NCBI GenBank assembly: GCA_046349615.1
Contig: JAXMBZ010000007.1
Location: 62,001 to 126,000 of the forward strand
Origin: JADJNY01 sp046349615
GTDB taxonomy: Bacteria; Planctomycetota; UBA1135; GCA-002686595
Length of the DNA stretch: 64,000 bases
Direction of reading: 5' to 3'
The first letter of the stretch is position 1; the number at the start of each line of letters is the position of its first letter. The notes under the pieces were generated by a model. That model had not been told where the DNA came from, ran no database searches, and saw only the letters and a list, made by a program, of their open reading frames with translations. Positions 26,693 through 35,211 of this stretch are shown here, one piece after another. A program made the translations under genes and the position numbers.

Positions 26693-28369
26693 TCATCGCG
26701 CTCGGCGGTACACGCGACAGAGCACGTCCGAGCGCCCGGTGCGCTCGACGCGCGTCTCCGCCGCGAGCGCGAACTCCGGATCGCGCGCCATCCACTCGAC
26801 GAAGCGCGCCTCGAAGCGGCGCACGGGCCGGTCCCGGGGATCGGGCGGGTCGAGCACGACGACCTGCTCGAAGCGCGCGGCCCACGCTCGGAACGCCGCC
26901 TCGTCCCAGCCGGGATCGCTCCACAGGTGATCGACGGGCTCGGGCGACCACTCGAGGTCCGCCGTGCGCGGCCGGTCCTGGAAGAGCCTCCAGCGGACGA
27001 GCGTGAACGGGATCTCCGTGCAGGTCCCGCCGATCCAGCCGAACGGCCGCGCGCCGTCGAGGTCCCGCGCGGCCGCGTCGAGCACACGCTGGATCTCCGC
27101 GCCTCCGCACGCGGGCGCCGGGACGTGCGCATACGGTTCGCGCCACGCGTGCAACGCTGCGGCGATCCGCTCCTTCTGCGTCGGGTTCACCGGCGCGCCG
27201 CGGACGGCGGCCCACAGCGCTTCGCTCCCGATCCCCGTCGTGCCGCCGACGAGGAGCGCCGTCGCGAGCACGACGTACGGCCGCGCGCGCGCTCCGATGC
27301 GCAGCGCGCCGGCGGCGCACAGCGCGCCGCCCGTGCACCAGAGCGCGAAGAGGCCGGGCACGAGGAAGCGCTCGATGCGGTACGGATAGACGAGGAACGC
27401 GAGGAGCCCGCCGACCGCGATCGCCGCGACGAGCGTCCACGCGCGGCTCTCGAGGCGGCGCACGACGAGCAGGACGCCGAGCCCCTGCAGCGCGGCGGCC
27501 GGCAGACTCCACGCCGCCTGGAGTCCGAACACGAGGAGGAGATCGGAGCGCGGGAGCCCCTCGAGGCTCGCCGCCTTGGTCAAGTAGTCGGCGAAGAGCG
27601 CGCGGTGTTCCGCGGCGAGCGCCGCTCCACCCGGCCACGGAACGACGAACCACCAGAGGAACGGCAGCGCGAAGACGGCGACTCCCGCGGCGAGCGCGCG
27701 CCCGCGCGGGAGCTCCGCGCCGCCCGCGTCCGCGCGCGCGCGAACCCGCCGATACGCGTACGGCACGACGCACGCGACGGCGCACGCGGCGATCCCGAGC
27801 AACCCGTAGGTCGGCTTCACGAGCACGCCGAAGGCCGCGAGCGCTCCCACGAGCGCGGCGCGACGAGCCGTCGGTCGCTCCGTGCAACGGACGAAGCTCC
27901 ACGCGAGCCCGGCGCAGGCGAACGCGCTGATCGGTTCGAGGAACGCCGTGCGCGCGTGGTTCGCGCCGAGAGTGCACGTCGCGCCGAACGCCGCGGTCCA
28001 GAGCGCTGCGTGCGGCGCCGCTTCCGCGGGGACGAGGCGGCGCGCGAGGCGCGTCGCGAGGAACACGGTCGCCGCCCACGCGAGCACGCCGACGAGCCGC
28101 GGCACCCACCACGCGCTCCCGAGCAGCGCGAGCGCCGGCACGTAGCACGCGCGGCCGAGCGGCGTGTAGTAGTCCGAGCGCACGAGTTCCTCCCCGAACG
28201 CGCGCACGCCGTGCTCCCGCAGCGCCGCCGTCATCCGCAACGCGGCGAACACGTGCCCGCTCTCGTCCCAGCCCGGGGTCCCGGCCGCGGGGAGGCTCGC
28301 GATCAAGGCGATCGGCACCGCGAGCAAGACCGCCGCGGTCGCCCAGTCGGTGAAGTGCGGAGAGCGCAT
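26693..28369 (-). CDS. Membrane glycosyltransferase, GT39/ArnT-like
   Basis: The product has 558 residues with about 11 predicted membrane helices (WATAAVLLAVPIALIASLPA through ARPYVVLATALLVGGT). The first periplasmic loop starts GTPGWDESGHVFAALRM, the acidic Asp-Glu pair typical of dolichyl/undecaprenyl-phosphate sugar-dependent GT-C enzymes. The soluble C-terminal region (about 130 residues) has no known motif. The start MRSPHFTDW is placed just before the first helix; long upstream Ser/Arg-rich sequence in frame is non-coding in character. It probably glycosylates lipids or proteins on the outer face of the cytoplasmic membrane. Divergent from the secreted TIGR03790 protein. Confidence 0.8.
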   Translation of the reverse strand: MRSPHFTDWATAAVLLAVPIALIASLPAAGTPGWDESGHVFAALRMTAALREHGVRAFGEELVRSDYYTPLGRACYVPALALLGSAWWVPRLVGVLAWAATVFLATRLARRLVPAEAAPHAALWTAAFGATCTLGANHARTAFLEPISAFACAGLAWSFVRCTERPTARRAALVGALAAFGVLVKPTYGLLGIAACAVACVVPYAYRRVRARADAGGAELPRGRALAAGVAVFALPFLWWFVVPWPGGAALAAEHRALFADYLTKAASLEGLPRSDLLLVFGLQAAWSLPAAALQGLGVLLVVRRLESRAWTLVAAIAVGGLLAFLVYPYRIERFLVPGLFALWCTGGALCAAGALRIGARARPYVVLATALLVGGTTGIGSEALWAAVRGAPVNPTQKERIAAALHAWREPYAHVPAPACGGAEIQRVLDAAARDLDGARPFGWIGGTCTEIPFTLVRWRLFQDRPRTADLEWSPEPVDHLWSDPGWDEAAFRAWAARFEQVVVLDPPDPRDRPVRRFEARFVEWMARDPEFALAAETRVERTGRSDVLCRVYRRAR

Positions 28370-28511
28370 CGAAGGGATCGCGGGCGCAGGGCTCGACGGG
28401 AGCCGACGCCGTTCGGGAAGGCCCGGATCGTAGCGCGTCGCGTGCGAACTCGCGCCCGCGCGGCGGCCCGCCGAGGTAGGCTGACTTCCGTCCCCTCGGC
28501 TCGGAGCCCCC

Positions 28512-30881
28512 ATGCGCCAGCGCGTCGTCCGTCCCGTCTTCGTCGCCGCCCTGCTCGTCGTTTCGACGTTCGCCCACGCGGGCGGCAGCGCGGAGAACGT
28601 CCTCCTCATCGTCGACCCGTCGAACGCGGAGTCGCTCCACGTCGCGAACCACTACCGCGCCGCGCGCGGCATCCCGTCGCGCAACGTCGTGTACATGGCG
28701 CCGACGCCCGCGACGTACGCGAACGCGGTCGCGGTGCAGACGAAGGCCTTCCTCGGCGCACTCGACGACCTCGCGATCGCGGACCACGTCGACTACGTGG
28801 TGCTCCCGTCGGGCGGGAGCTTCTTCGTCTCCGCGCCGGGGCTCGTCAGCGACGGCTGCGCCGCCGTGAACCGCTTCGCGGCGCCGACGCCGTACGCGCT
28901 CGTCCGGATCGAGAGCACGGTCCTCGCCGGCACCGGCTCGAACCTCGGCAACGGCTTCTTCAAGAACGGCGACGACGCGCGCGCGTTCGACGGCAGCATC
29001 GCCTACAACGGCGGAGCGCCGAACGCGTCCGGCAAGCGCTACTTCATCGGAGCGATGCTCGGCTACACCGGCGCGAACGGGAACACGAAGAGCGAGGTGC
29101 TCGCGACGATCGACCGCAGCGTCGCCGCGGACGGCACGCACCCCGTCGGCACGATCTACTTCATGCAGACGAACGACCCCGCGCGCTCGGGCCCGCGCCA
29201 GGGGCTCTTCCCGTCCGCGGTCACGACGATCACGAACCTCGGCGGACAGGCGCAGCACCTCTTCGCCGATCTGCCGCTGGGCCAGAACGACTGCCTCGGC
29301 GTGATGACGGGTGTCGCGACGCCGGACGTCCAGAACGGCAACTTCACGCTGCTCCCGGGCTCCTTCTGCGACCACCTGACGAGCTTCGCCGCGACGTTCG
29401 AGGACACGAGCCAGACGAAGATGTCGCGCTGGATCACGCGCGGAGCGTCGGGTACGTCGGGCACGGTGGAAGAGCCGTGCAACTACGCCGGCAAGTTCCC
29501 GACCGCTCGCCTGCACGTCTTCTACGAGCAGGGCTCGTCGCTCGGCGAGGCCTGGTTCCGGAGCCTCGCGTACGTCCCCTTCCAGCAGCTCTTCACGGGC
29601 GATCCGCTGACGCGCCCGTTCGCGCACCTGCCGACGGTCGGCGTGCCGCCGCTGCCCGCGGTCGCGAGCGGGACCATCGGAATCACGCCGAGCGCTTCGA
29701 CGACGCACCCGACGGCGCAGATCGCGAGCTTCGAGCTCCTCGTCGACGGACGGTCCGTCGCGACGATCGAGAACGGGCTCACGTTCGCGCTCGACACGAC
29801 GGCGTTCCCCGACGGATGGCACGACGTGCGCGTGCTCGCGTACGACGACACGCCGGTGAAGAGCGTCGGGCGCTGGGTCGGCGCGCTCGTGACGGACAAC
29901 CACGGCAAGAGTGCCGCGCTCGCGCCGTCCTCGACGAGCGGCGATCGCTCGACGCGCTTCGACGTCACGGTGACGGCCGCGGGCGGGACGGTGAGCGAGC
30001 TCCAGCTCCTGCAGGGCTCGCGCGTGATCGCGGCGGCGACGACGTCGGGGGCCGTGCTGTCGGTGCGCGGCGAGCAGCTCGGCGCCGATGTGTCGGAGCT
30101 CGTGTGCGAGGCGACGTTCACCGACGGGACGCGGGCGCGCAGCGCGCCGAGCGCGATCACGGTCGCGGACGCGCCCGGGACGCCCGGCAGCGCGGCGCCG
30201 GTCGCGTACTCGTTCACGAAGCGCGTGACGCCGGGCGGCGTGCACGTGGTCGAGCTCCCCGCGACGTTCGACGGCGCGCTCGGGAACACGACGTACACGG
30301 TGACGAGCGCGCCGTCGCAGTCGAGCACGCTCGGCGGATCGGGCCCCTACCGCATCCTGCAGGCGACCCCGAGCGCTTCGGGCACGGACACGCTCCAGTT
30401 CCAGGTGTCGAACGCGAACGGCACCGCGAGCGCGACGGTGACGCTCGTCTACGAGGCGCCCGCCGTGTGTCCGCCGCCGACGAACTACTGCATCGGAGCG
30501 CCGAACTCGGTCGGCAGCGGCGCGCACATGACCTGGCTCGGCGCGCCGAACCTCGGCGCGAACGACTTCCAAGTCGGCGCGTTCGGGCTCCCGATCAACA
30601 CGAGCTGCATCTTCCTCTACGGCGACGTGGCGACGCAGACGCCGTTCGGGAACGGCTACCTGTGCGTCGACTCGCCGTTCCGGCGGATCGGTGTGTTGCA
30701 GGCGAGCATCGCGGGCGACGTGTTCCGTCCGATCGACTTCACGCGCCTGCCGTTCGCGAGCGGCGCGTTCGGCATCACGACCGGCAGCACCTGGAACTTC
30801 CAGGTGTGGTACAGGAACGTCGCGGGCGGCGGAGCGGGCTTCAACTTGTCGGACGGGTTGCGCGTTTGCTTCGGGCTGTGA
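28512..30881 (+). CDS. Secreted TIGR03790-family protein with C-terminal export-type module
   Basis: The product has 789 residues. The signal peptide ends near FAHAGGSAENV. The TIGR03790 core is LLIVDPSNAESLHVANHYRA, then RGIPSRNVVYM, with the later YEQGSSLGEAWFRSLAY block. Immunoglobulin-like beta domains cover about residues 390-650. The final 135 residues form the Cys-containing module seen also at 12459-14369 (CIGAPNS, CIFLYGD, FGNGYLCV, VWYRN, LSDGLRVC). The family is found in planctomycetes and relatives, and its activity is unknown, although the core has a caspase/gingipain-like look. A GGTAGGCT box lies about 30 bases upstream. Expected to be at the cell surface or outside. Confidence 0.85.
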   Translation: MRQRVVRPVFVAALLVVSTFAHAGGSAENVLLIVDPSNAESLHVANHYRAARGIPSRNVVYMAPTPATYANAVAVQTKAFLGALDDLAIADHVDYVVLPSGGSFFVSAPGLVSDGCAAVNRFAAPTPYALVRIESTVLAGTGSNLGNGFFKNGDDARAFDGSIAYNGGAPNASGKRYFIGAMLGYTGANGNTKSEVLATIDRSVAADGTHPVGTIYFMQTNDPARSGPRQGLFPSAVTTITNLGGQAQHLFADLPLGQNDCLGVMTGVATPDVQNGNFTLLPGSFCDHLTSFAATFEDTSQTKMSRWITRGASGTSGTVEEPCNYAGKFPTARLHVFYEQGSSLGEAWFRSLAYVPFQQLFTGDPLTRPFAHLPTVGVPPLPAVASGTIGITPSASTTHPTAQIASFELLVDGRSVATIENGLTFALDTTAFPDGWHDVRVLAYDDTPVKSVGRWVGALVTDNHGKSAALAPSSTSGDRSTRFDVTVTAAGGTVSELQLLQGSRVIAAATTSGAVLSVRGEQLGADVSELVCEATFTDGTRARSAPSAITVADAPGTPGSAAPVAYSFTKRVTPGGVHVVELPATFDGALGNTTYTVTSAPSQSSTLGGSGPYRILQATPSASGTDTLQFQVSNANGTASATVTLVYEAPAVCPPPTNYCIGAPNSVGSGAHMTWLGAPNLGANDFQVGAFGLPINTSCIFLYGDVATQTPFGNGYLCVDSPFRRIGVLQASIAGDVFRPIDFTRLPFASGAFGITTGSTWNFQVWYRNVAGGGAGFNLSDGLRVCFGL

Positions 30882-30920
30882 TCACGAGAGCGGCCACGCA
30901 CCGTCGCTCGCCTCACATCC

Positions 30921-31262
30921 TCATCCGCGGTGGTCGAGTTGCACGATCGGCTCGCCCGCCTCGAGCATCCGAAGGACCTCCCCGAAGCCCCGCTCGAAGA
31001 CGAGCTGGAGCGCGCGATTCGTCGTGTTCTCTCACGTCACCCAGACGACCTGCGGGGGCGGTCCGAAGCGCGCGATCAAGTCGAGGAAGTCCTCGTCCTT
31101 GGTGATCACGACGTCTCCAGGTCGACCGAGGCTCCTGAAGATCTCGAGGTCGTCGGCGTGACGCAGACCGAGTTCGTCCAAGGTCGACGCGCTGACACCG
31201 AAGCTCGTCGACAGCCAGCGCGCCGTCTGCGGAGGGAGCTGCGCGTCGATCCAGAACTTCAC
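30921..31262 (-). pseudogene. DUF5615 PIN-like toxin interrupted by an in-frame TGA
   Basis: GTG at 31262 overlaps the antitoxin stop by four bases (GTGA). The first 76 codons give a DUF5615/Mut7-C-like PIN protein: KFWIDAQLPPQTARWL, GLRHADDLEIF, VVITKDEDF (nuclease-type acids) and GPPPQVVWVT. A TGA follows at 31034-31032. Beyond it the same frame continues ENTTNRALQLVFERGFGEVL and then LRMLEAGEPIVQL, exactly the expected family tail, to a real TGA at 30923-30921. In relatives the TGA position is a Cys in WVTCGN. Either a recent nonsense mutation, a truncated toxin, or a recoded UGA. Confidence 0.8.
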
Positions 31263-31492
31263 GCAGCGACCTGCGGGAACCCGATGCGGCGCGCCGCGAA
31301 GATCAGACACGCGCGGAGATCCTCGAGTTCGAGGTCCGGGTAGTCGGCGAGGATCTCCTCGTTCGAGACGCCCGCGCCCATCAGCTCGAGCACGTCCTGC
31401 ACGCGAATGCGCATGTGTCGGACGCACGGACGCCCGCCGCACTTGCCGGGATCTTGAGTGATGCGGAGCAGGAGTTCGGCCGGTTCGTTCAT
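31259..31492 (-). CDS. DUF433 antitoxin
   Basis: The product has 77 residues with the DUF433 pattern: ITQDPGKCGGRPCVRHMRIR, VQDVLELMGAGVSNEEILADYP, and DLELEDLRACLIFAARR. DUF433 proteins are winged-helix-like antitoxins that pair with DUF5615 PIN toxins. The stop overlaps the toxin GTG. A promoter-like TAGGCT box is 11 bases upstream of the ATG. As expected for an antitoxin it is the first gene, and it looks intact although its partner is interrupted. Confidence 0.88.
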   Translation of the reverse strand: MNEPAELLLRITQDPGKCGGRPCVRHMRIRVQDVLELMGAGVSNEEILADYPDLELEDLRACLIFAARRIGFPQVAA

Positions 31493-31502
31493 GGCGTCCT
31501 TG

Positions 31503-31533
31503 AGCCTACCTCATCTCCACGTCGTCGCGTCAA
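31503..31533 (-). promoter_or_regulatory. Putative promoter of the DUF433/DUF5615 operon
   Basis: On the minus strand, TTGACG (31533-31528) and TAGGCT (31508-31503) are 19 bases apart, with the ATG 11 bases further on. The leader would be very short or absent. Confidence 0.4.
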
Positions 31534-31603
31534 GCGTGCTTTCGAACGCCGAACGATCTCGCTCCGCTGCCGGCGGAGGATCAGGATCGAGGCTCGAGGA
31601 GCG

Positions 31604-33490
31604 TCACCCGCGCTCCGTGCGCTCGCGCTTCCTTCGCTCGACGTGGATCGCGAGCAGCGCGACGTCCGGCGGACGCACGCCCGCGATGCGCGCGGCCTGT
31701 CCCAGCGTGCGCGGGCGCAGCTTCGCGAGCTTGTCCTTCGCTTCGTTCGCGAGGCCGCTGAGCGCGCGGTAGTCGAGGTCCTGCGGGATCTCGACCGACT
31801 CCTGCCGCTTCATCCGCGCGACGTTCTCGTGCTGGCGCTCGATGTAGCCCGCGTACTTGAGTTCCACCTCGAGCGACTCCGCCGTCTCGGGCTCGAGCGC
31901 GAGCGCCGCGACCTCCGGATGGCGCGCGGTGAGTTCGTCGAGCGTCACCTCGGGCCTCAGGAGCAGCTCCGCGAGCGTCTTGTGCCCGTGCTCCGCGCTG
32001 CGCACGCTCGCGAGCACGGCCTTCGCCGCGTCCTTCGCCGCGCGCTTCGCGTCGAGACGCGCGAGCGCCGCGCGACCGACGAGTCCGACCTCCGCCGCGC
32101 GCGGAACGAGCCGCTCGTCCGCGTTGTCGTTGCGCAGGAGCAGGCGGTGCTCCGCGCGGCTCGTGAACATGCGGTACGGCTCGGTCGGGTTCGACACGAT
32201 CAGGTCGTCGACCATCACGCCGACGTACGCCTCGTCGCGCGCGAGCACGAACGCGCCGCGGCCCAGCGCCCAGAGCGCGGCGTTCGCGCCCGCGACGAGC
32301 CCCTGCCCGGCCGCCTCCTCGTAGCCCGACGTGCCGTTGATCTGCCCGGCGAGGAACAGCCCGCTCACCGCGCGCACCGCGAGCGTGTCCGCGAGCTGCG
32401 ACGGCTCCGCGAAGTCGTACTCGACCGCGTAGCCGTGGCGCAGGAAGCGCGCGCGCTCGAGCCCGGGGACCCTGCGCAAGAACGCCTCCTGCACCTCCGC
32501 CGGCAGCGAGGTCGACACGCCGTTCGCGTAGATCACGTCCGTCGCGAGCGACTCGGGCTCGAGAAAGACCTGGTGCGCGTCCTTGTCGGCGAAGCGCATC
32601 ACCTTGTCCTCGACCGACGGACAGTAGCGCGGACCGACGCCCTGGATGCGCCCCGCGTACATCGGCGCGCGGTGGATGTTCGCGCGGATGATCGCGTGCG
32701 CCGCCTCGTTCGTGTGCGTGATGTGGCAGGCGATCTGTGGCAGCACGGGGAAACGCGCGCGATCCGTCGCGTTCGAGAACGGCACCGGCCGCGCGTCGCC
32801 GTGCTGCGGCTCGAGCCGCTCCCAATCGACCGAGTCCTTCGCGAGGCGCGGCGGAGTCCCCGTCTTCAACCGGCCGAGCGCGAGCCCGAGGCGCTCGAGG
32901 TCGCGCGAGAGCCCGCTCGTGGTGCCCTCGCCGACGCGCCCGCCCGCGGACTGCGCTTCGCCCGTGTGCATCACCGCGCGCAGGAACGTCCCGGTCGTGA
33001 TCACGACGGCGCGCGCGGTGAGCTCGCGCCCGTCCGCGAGGCGCACGCCGCGCACGCCGCCGTCCGAATGCACGACGAGCCCGTCCGCGGCGCCTTCGAC
33101 GATCGTCAAGTTCGCCGCGCGCTCGACGACGCGCGTCGCGGCCTCGCGGTAGAGGTGTCGATCCGACTGGCAGCGCGGCCCGCGCACCGCGTGGCCCTTG
33201 CCCGTGTTGAGCATGCGGAACTGGATGCCGGTCGCGTCGGCGAGTGCCCCCATCGCGCCGCCGAGCGCGTCGACCTCGCGCACGATCTGCCCCTTGCCCA
33301 GGCCGCCGATCGCGGGGTTGCAGCTCATCTCGCCGATCTTGTCCGCGCGCAGCGTCACGAGCGCCGCGCGCGCGCCGACCCGCGCGGCCGCGAGCACGGC
33401 CTCGATGCCCGCGTGACCGCCTCCGACGACGACCACGTCGTGCGCGGCGTCGTGGCGCGGATGCGGGTGGGGATGAGCGGCGCGGTCCAT
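31604..33490 (-). CDS. mnmG: tRNA uridine-5-carboxymethylaminomethyl synthesis enzyme MnmG (GidA)
   Basis: With MnmE, this FAD/NADH/folate enzyme installs the carboxymethylaminomethyl or aminomethyl group at C5 of wobble U34. The product has 628 residues. The dinucleotide-binding motif VVVGGGHAGIEA is near residues 20-31. The GidA signatures GPRCQSDRHLYREA (family: GPKYCPSIEDK and GxRAQxD blocks), GVGPRYCPSVEDKVMRF, and the C-terminal QDLDYRALSGLANEAKDKL are all present. The start MDRAAHPHPHP adds a short His/Pro-rich head. MnmA is encoded at 21.0-22.1 kb. The poly-T (ttttttccgc) just before the ATG on the minus strand is the only homopolymer tract nearby. Confidence 0.96.
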   Translation of the reverse strand: MDRAAHPHPHPRHDAAHDVVVVGGGHAGIEAVLAAARVGARAALVTLRADKIGEMSCNPAIGGLGKGQIVREVDALGGAMGALADATGIQFRMLNTGKGHAVRGPRCQSDRHLYREAATRVVERAANLTIVEGAADGLVVHSDGGVRGVRLADGRELTARAVVITTGTFLRAVMHTGEAQSAGGRVGEGTTSGLSRDLERLGLALGRLKTGTPPRLAKDSVDWERLEPQHGDARPVPFSNATDRARFPVLPQIACHITHTNEAAHAIIRANIHRAPMYAGRIQGVGPRYCPSVEDKVMRFADKDAHQVFLEPESLATDVIYANGVSTSLPAEVQEAFLRRVPGLERARFLRHGYAVEYDFAEPSQLADTLAVRAVSGLFLAGQINGTSGYEEAAGQGLVAGANAALWALGRGAFVLARDEAYVGVMVDDLIVSNPTEPYRMFTSRAEHRLLLRNDNADERLVPRAAEVGLVGRAALARLDAKRAAKDAAKAVLASVRSAEHGHKTLAELLLRPEVTLDELTARHPEVAALALEPETAESLEVELKYAGYIERQHENVARMKRQESVEIPQDLDYRALSGLANEAKDKLAKLRPRTLGQAARIAGVRPPDVALLAIHVERRKRERTERG

Positions 33491-33884
33491 GCGGAAAAAA
33501 GGGCCGACATGGGAGCACACGCTCGCGCGGTTGTCACCCGATGGGGCACTACGCAATTCCCGCTTGGTCTCCATCACGGAAGAGTCGGGTGTCGAAACTT
33601 GCCCCCGTGCGTTCGTGGATCTTCCGACATCGCCTGCGCCTGCGGGCCATCTACGGCCCGCGGCCCGCGCCGGCCCCCGCGCCGACGCGCGCGGGGACGA
33701 TGCCCGCGCACCGTGAGCCGCCGGAACGCCTCGGCGGGTTGCGTCCGGGCGAAGGCGCGTTCCACGGCGAGCACTACGTGCTCCGTCCGATGCGCCGCGG
33801 CGCTGCGTGAACCGAACCTCGGACGCGGAGCGCAACTCGACCCGACGCGGTTGGTAGGATCTCGGCCCCCACGCCGGATCCACG
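33491..33884. other. Longest gap between confident genes (394 bases)
   Basis: This region lies between divergent mnmG and the HEAT/TPR gene. It holds a poly-A/T tract at the mnmG start, one possible small GTG-started gene (33607-33810) and a GGTAGGAT box near 33850, the probable promoter of the HEAT/TPR gene. No tRNA or repeat was seen. Confidence 0.6.
33607..33810 (+). CDS. Possible 67-residue basic protein
   Basis: This GTG-started frame gives an Arg/Pro-rich protein (RSWIFRHRLRLRAIYGPRPA, then GEGAFHGEHYVLRPMRRG). Third codon positions are mostly G or C, as in real genes here, but the whole region is GC-rich, so this is weak support. There is no family match, Shine-Dalgarno site or promoter. 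It could be non-coding. Confidence 0.25.
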   Translation: MRSWIFRHRLRLRAIYGPRPAPAPAPTRAGTMPAHREPPERLGGLRPGEGAFHGEHYVLRPMRRGAA

Positions 33885-35210
33885 ATGCGCACGACTCCGC
33901 TCCAGGTCCTCCTCGCCGCGCTGCTCGCGGCCCCCGTCCTCGCCCAGACCGAGACGCCGAAGGCGGAGCCGCGCAAGCCGCGCGAGACGCTCCAGCAGTT
34001 CCTCGAACGCCTGCGCGGGCTCCGCGACGGCGTCCAGACCCAGCTCTCCGGCGCCGTCGCCGACGCGCTGCGCGTGCTCGAGATGGAGGCGCAGGTGCGC
34101 CGCCTTCCGGGCTGCGAGGAGCAGCAGAAGAAGCTCGCCGCGCTCGGCTCGGAAGCGGCGCCGCTGCTCGTCGACAAGATCGAGCCCGGACCGAACGCGA
34201 CCGACGCGCAGAAGCTCGTCGCGCAGTACGTCGCACAGGCGCTCGCCGCGAACCCGACGCCCTCGATCACGGACAAGCTGCTCGCCGTGCTCAAGGACGG
34301 CTCGCTCGACGGTCGGCGCAACGCGCTGCGAGTCCTCGCGGTGACGCCCGAACCCGCGCGCGTCGTCCCGCTGCTCGCTCAGTTCTTCCAGCAGGCCCAG
34401 GGTCAGGTGCGCAAGGACGCGCTCGCCGCGCTCGTCCGCATCGGCGGCCGCGACGCGGAGAAGGTGATCGGCGACGCGCTCGCGGATCCGAGTCCCGAGA
34501 TCGTGCGCAACGCGCTCGCCGCGCTCGCCGAGACGAAGGCCGCCGCGCACGCGCCGCGCGTGCAGCGCCTGCTCGGCACGACGAAGGACGTCGTGCAGTA
34601 CCTCGACGGCCTGCTCGGCTACTACCGCGCGTGCCCCGACGCGCTCGAGAAGCCCGCGCTCGCCGGTTTCCTGCGCGCCGCGGAGGACGTCGCGGCGGCG
34701 CGCGAGGCGCGCATCAAGATCCTCGACGCGCTCGCGGGCTTCGGCGACAAGTTCGACAACGACTTGCGCAAGGAAGCGCGCGTGCTCGCGGGCGCGCCGG
34801 AGCGCGAGATCAAGGAGGCCGCGCTCGTCCTCCTCCACCTCGTCGGCGACAAGAGCGCGAAGAAGGACCTCCTCGAGGACTACGACGACCAGATCGATCG
34901 CAACAAGAACTGGGCGAACTCGTGGGAGCAGCGCGCCGCGATCCTCTACCGCCTCGGCGAGTACAAGGACGCGCAGCGCGACTACCTGCAGGCGATCAAC
35001 CTCGCGAAGAACGACATCCGCGCGCGCCTCGACGACGCCTACATCGGCCTCGCGCGCTGCTACGCGCAGCAGAACAAGCTCAAGGACGCCGCGTCGACGC
35101 TCGAGAAGGCGCCGGTCTCGCTCAAGCAGCTCGCCGAGCTCGCGAAGGAGCCCGTCTTCCAGAAGATGGTCGAGAACCCGAAGTACCGCGGCGTCTTCAA
35201 GATCGACTGA
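33885..35210 (+). CDS. Secreted HEAT- and TPR-repeat protein
   Basis: The product has 441 residues. The signal peptide is MRTTPLQVLLAALLAAPVLA, cleaved before QTET. Helical HEAT-like units run from about 100 to 330 (SLDGRRNALRVLAVTPEPAR, QVRKDALAALVRIGGRDAEK, EIVRNALAALAETKAAAHA). One or two TPR units follow (ILYRLGEYKDAQRDYLQAIN, AYIGLARCYAQQNKLKDAAS). The end KYRGVFKID is like the final motif of several planctomycete TPR proteins. It is probably a periplasmic scaffold. The HDAC-family gene begins one base after its stop, so the two are translationally coupled. Confidence 0.85.
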   Translation: MRTTPLQVLLAALLAAPVLAQTETPKAEPRKPRETLQQFLERLRGLRDGVQTQLSGAVADALRVLEMEAQVRRLPGCEEQQKKLAALGSEAAPLLVDKIEPGPNATDAQKLVAQYVAQALAANPTPSITDKLLAVLKDGSLDGRRNALRVLAVTPEPARVVPLLAQFFQQAQGQVRKDALAALVRIGGRDAEKVIGDALADPSPEIVRNALAALAETKAAAHAPRVQRLLGTTKDVVQYLDGLLGYYRACPDALEKPALAGFLRAAEDVAAAREARIKILDALAGFGDKFDNDLRKEARVLAGAPEREIKEAALVLLHLVGDKSAKKDLLEDYDDQIDRNKNWANSWEQRAAILYRLGEYKDAQRDYLQAINLAKNDIRARLDDAYIGLARCYAQQNKLKDAASTLEKAPVSLKQLAELAKEPVFQKMVENPKYRGVFKID

Positions 35211-35211
35211 C

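Noticed and set aside
31032..31034. A firm selenocysteine call
   Set aside because: No Sec genes are in view, the downstream hairpin is weak, and a nonsense mutation explains the data. It is kept only as an alternative.
25101..31105. Giant open frames on both strands across the aminotransferase, glycosyltransferase and TIGR03790 genes
   Set aside because: They are Arg/Ala-rich shadow translations of well-supported genes.
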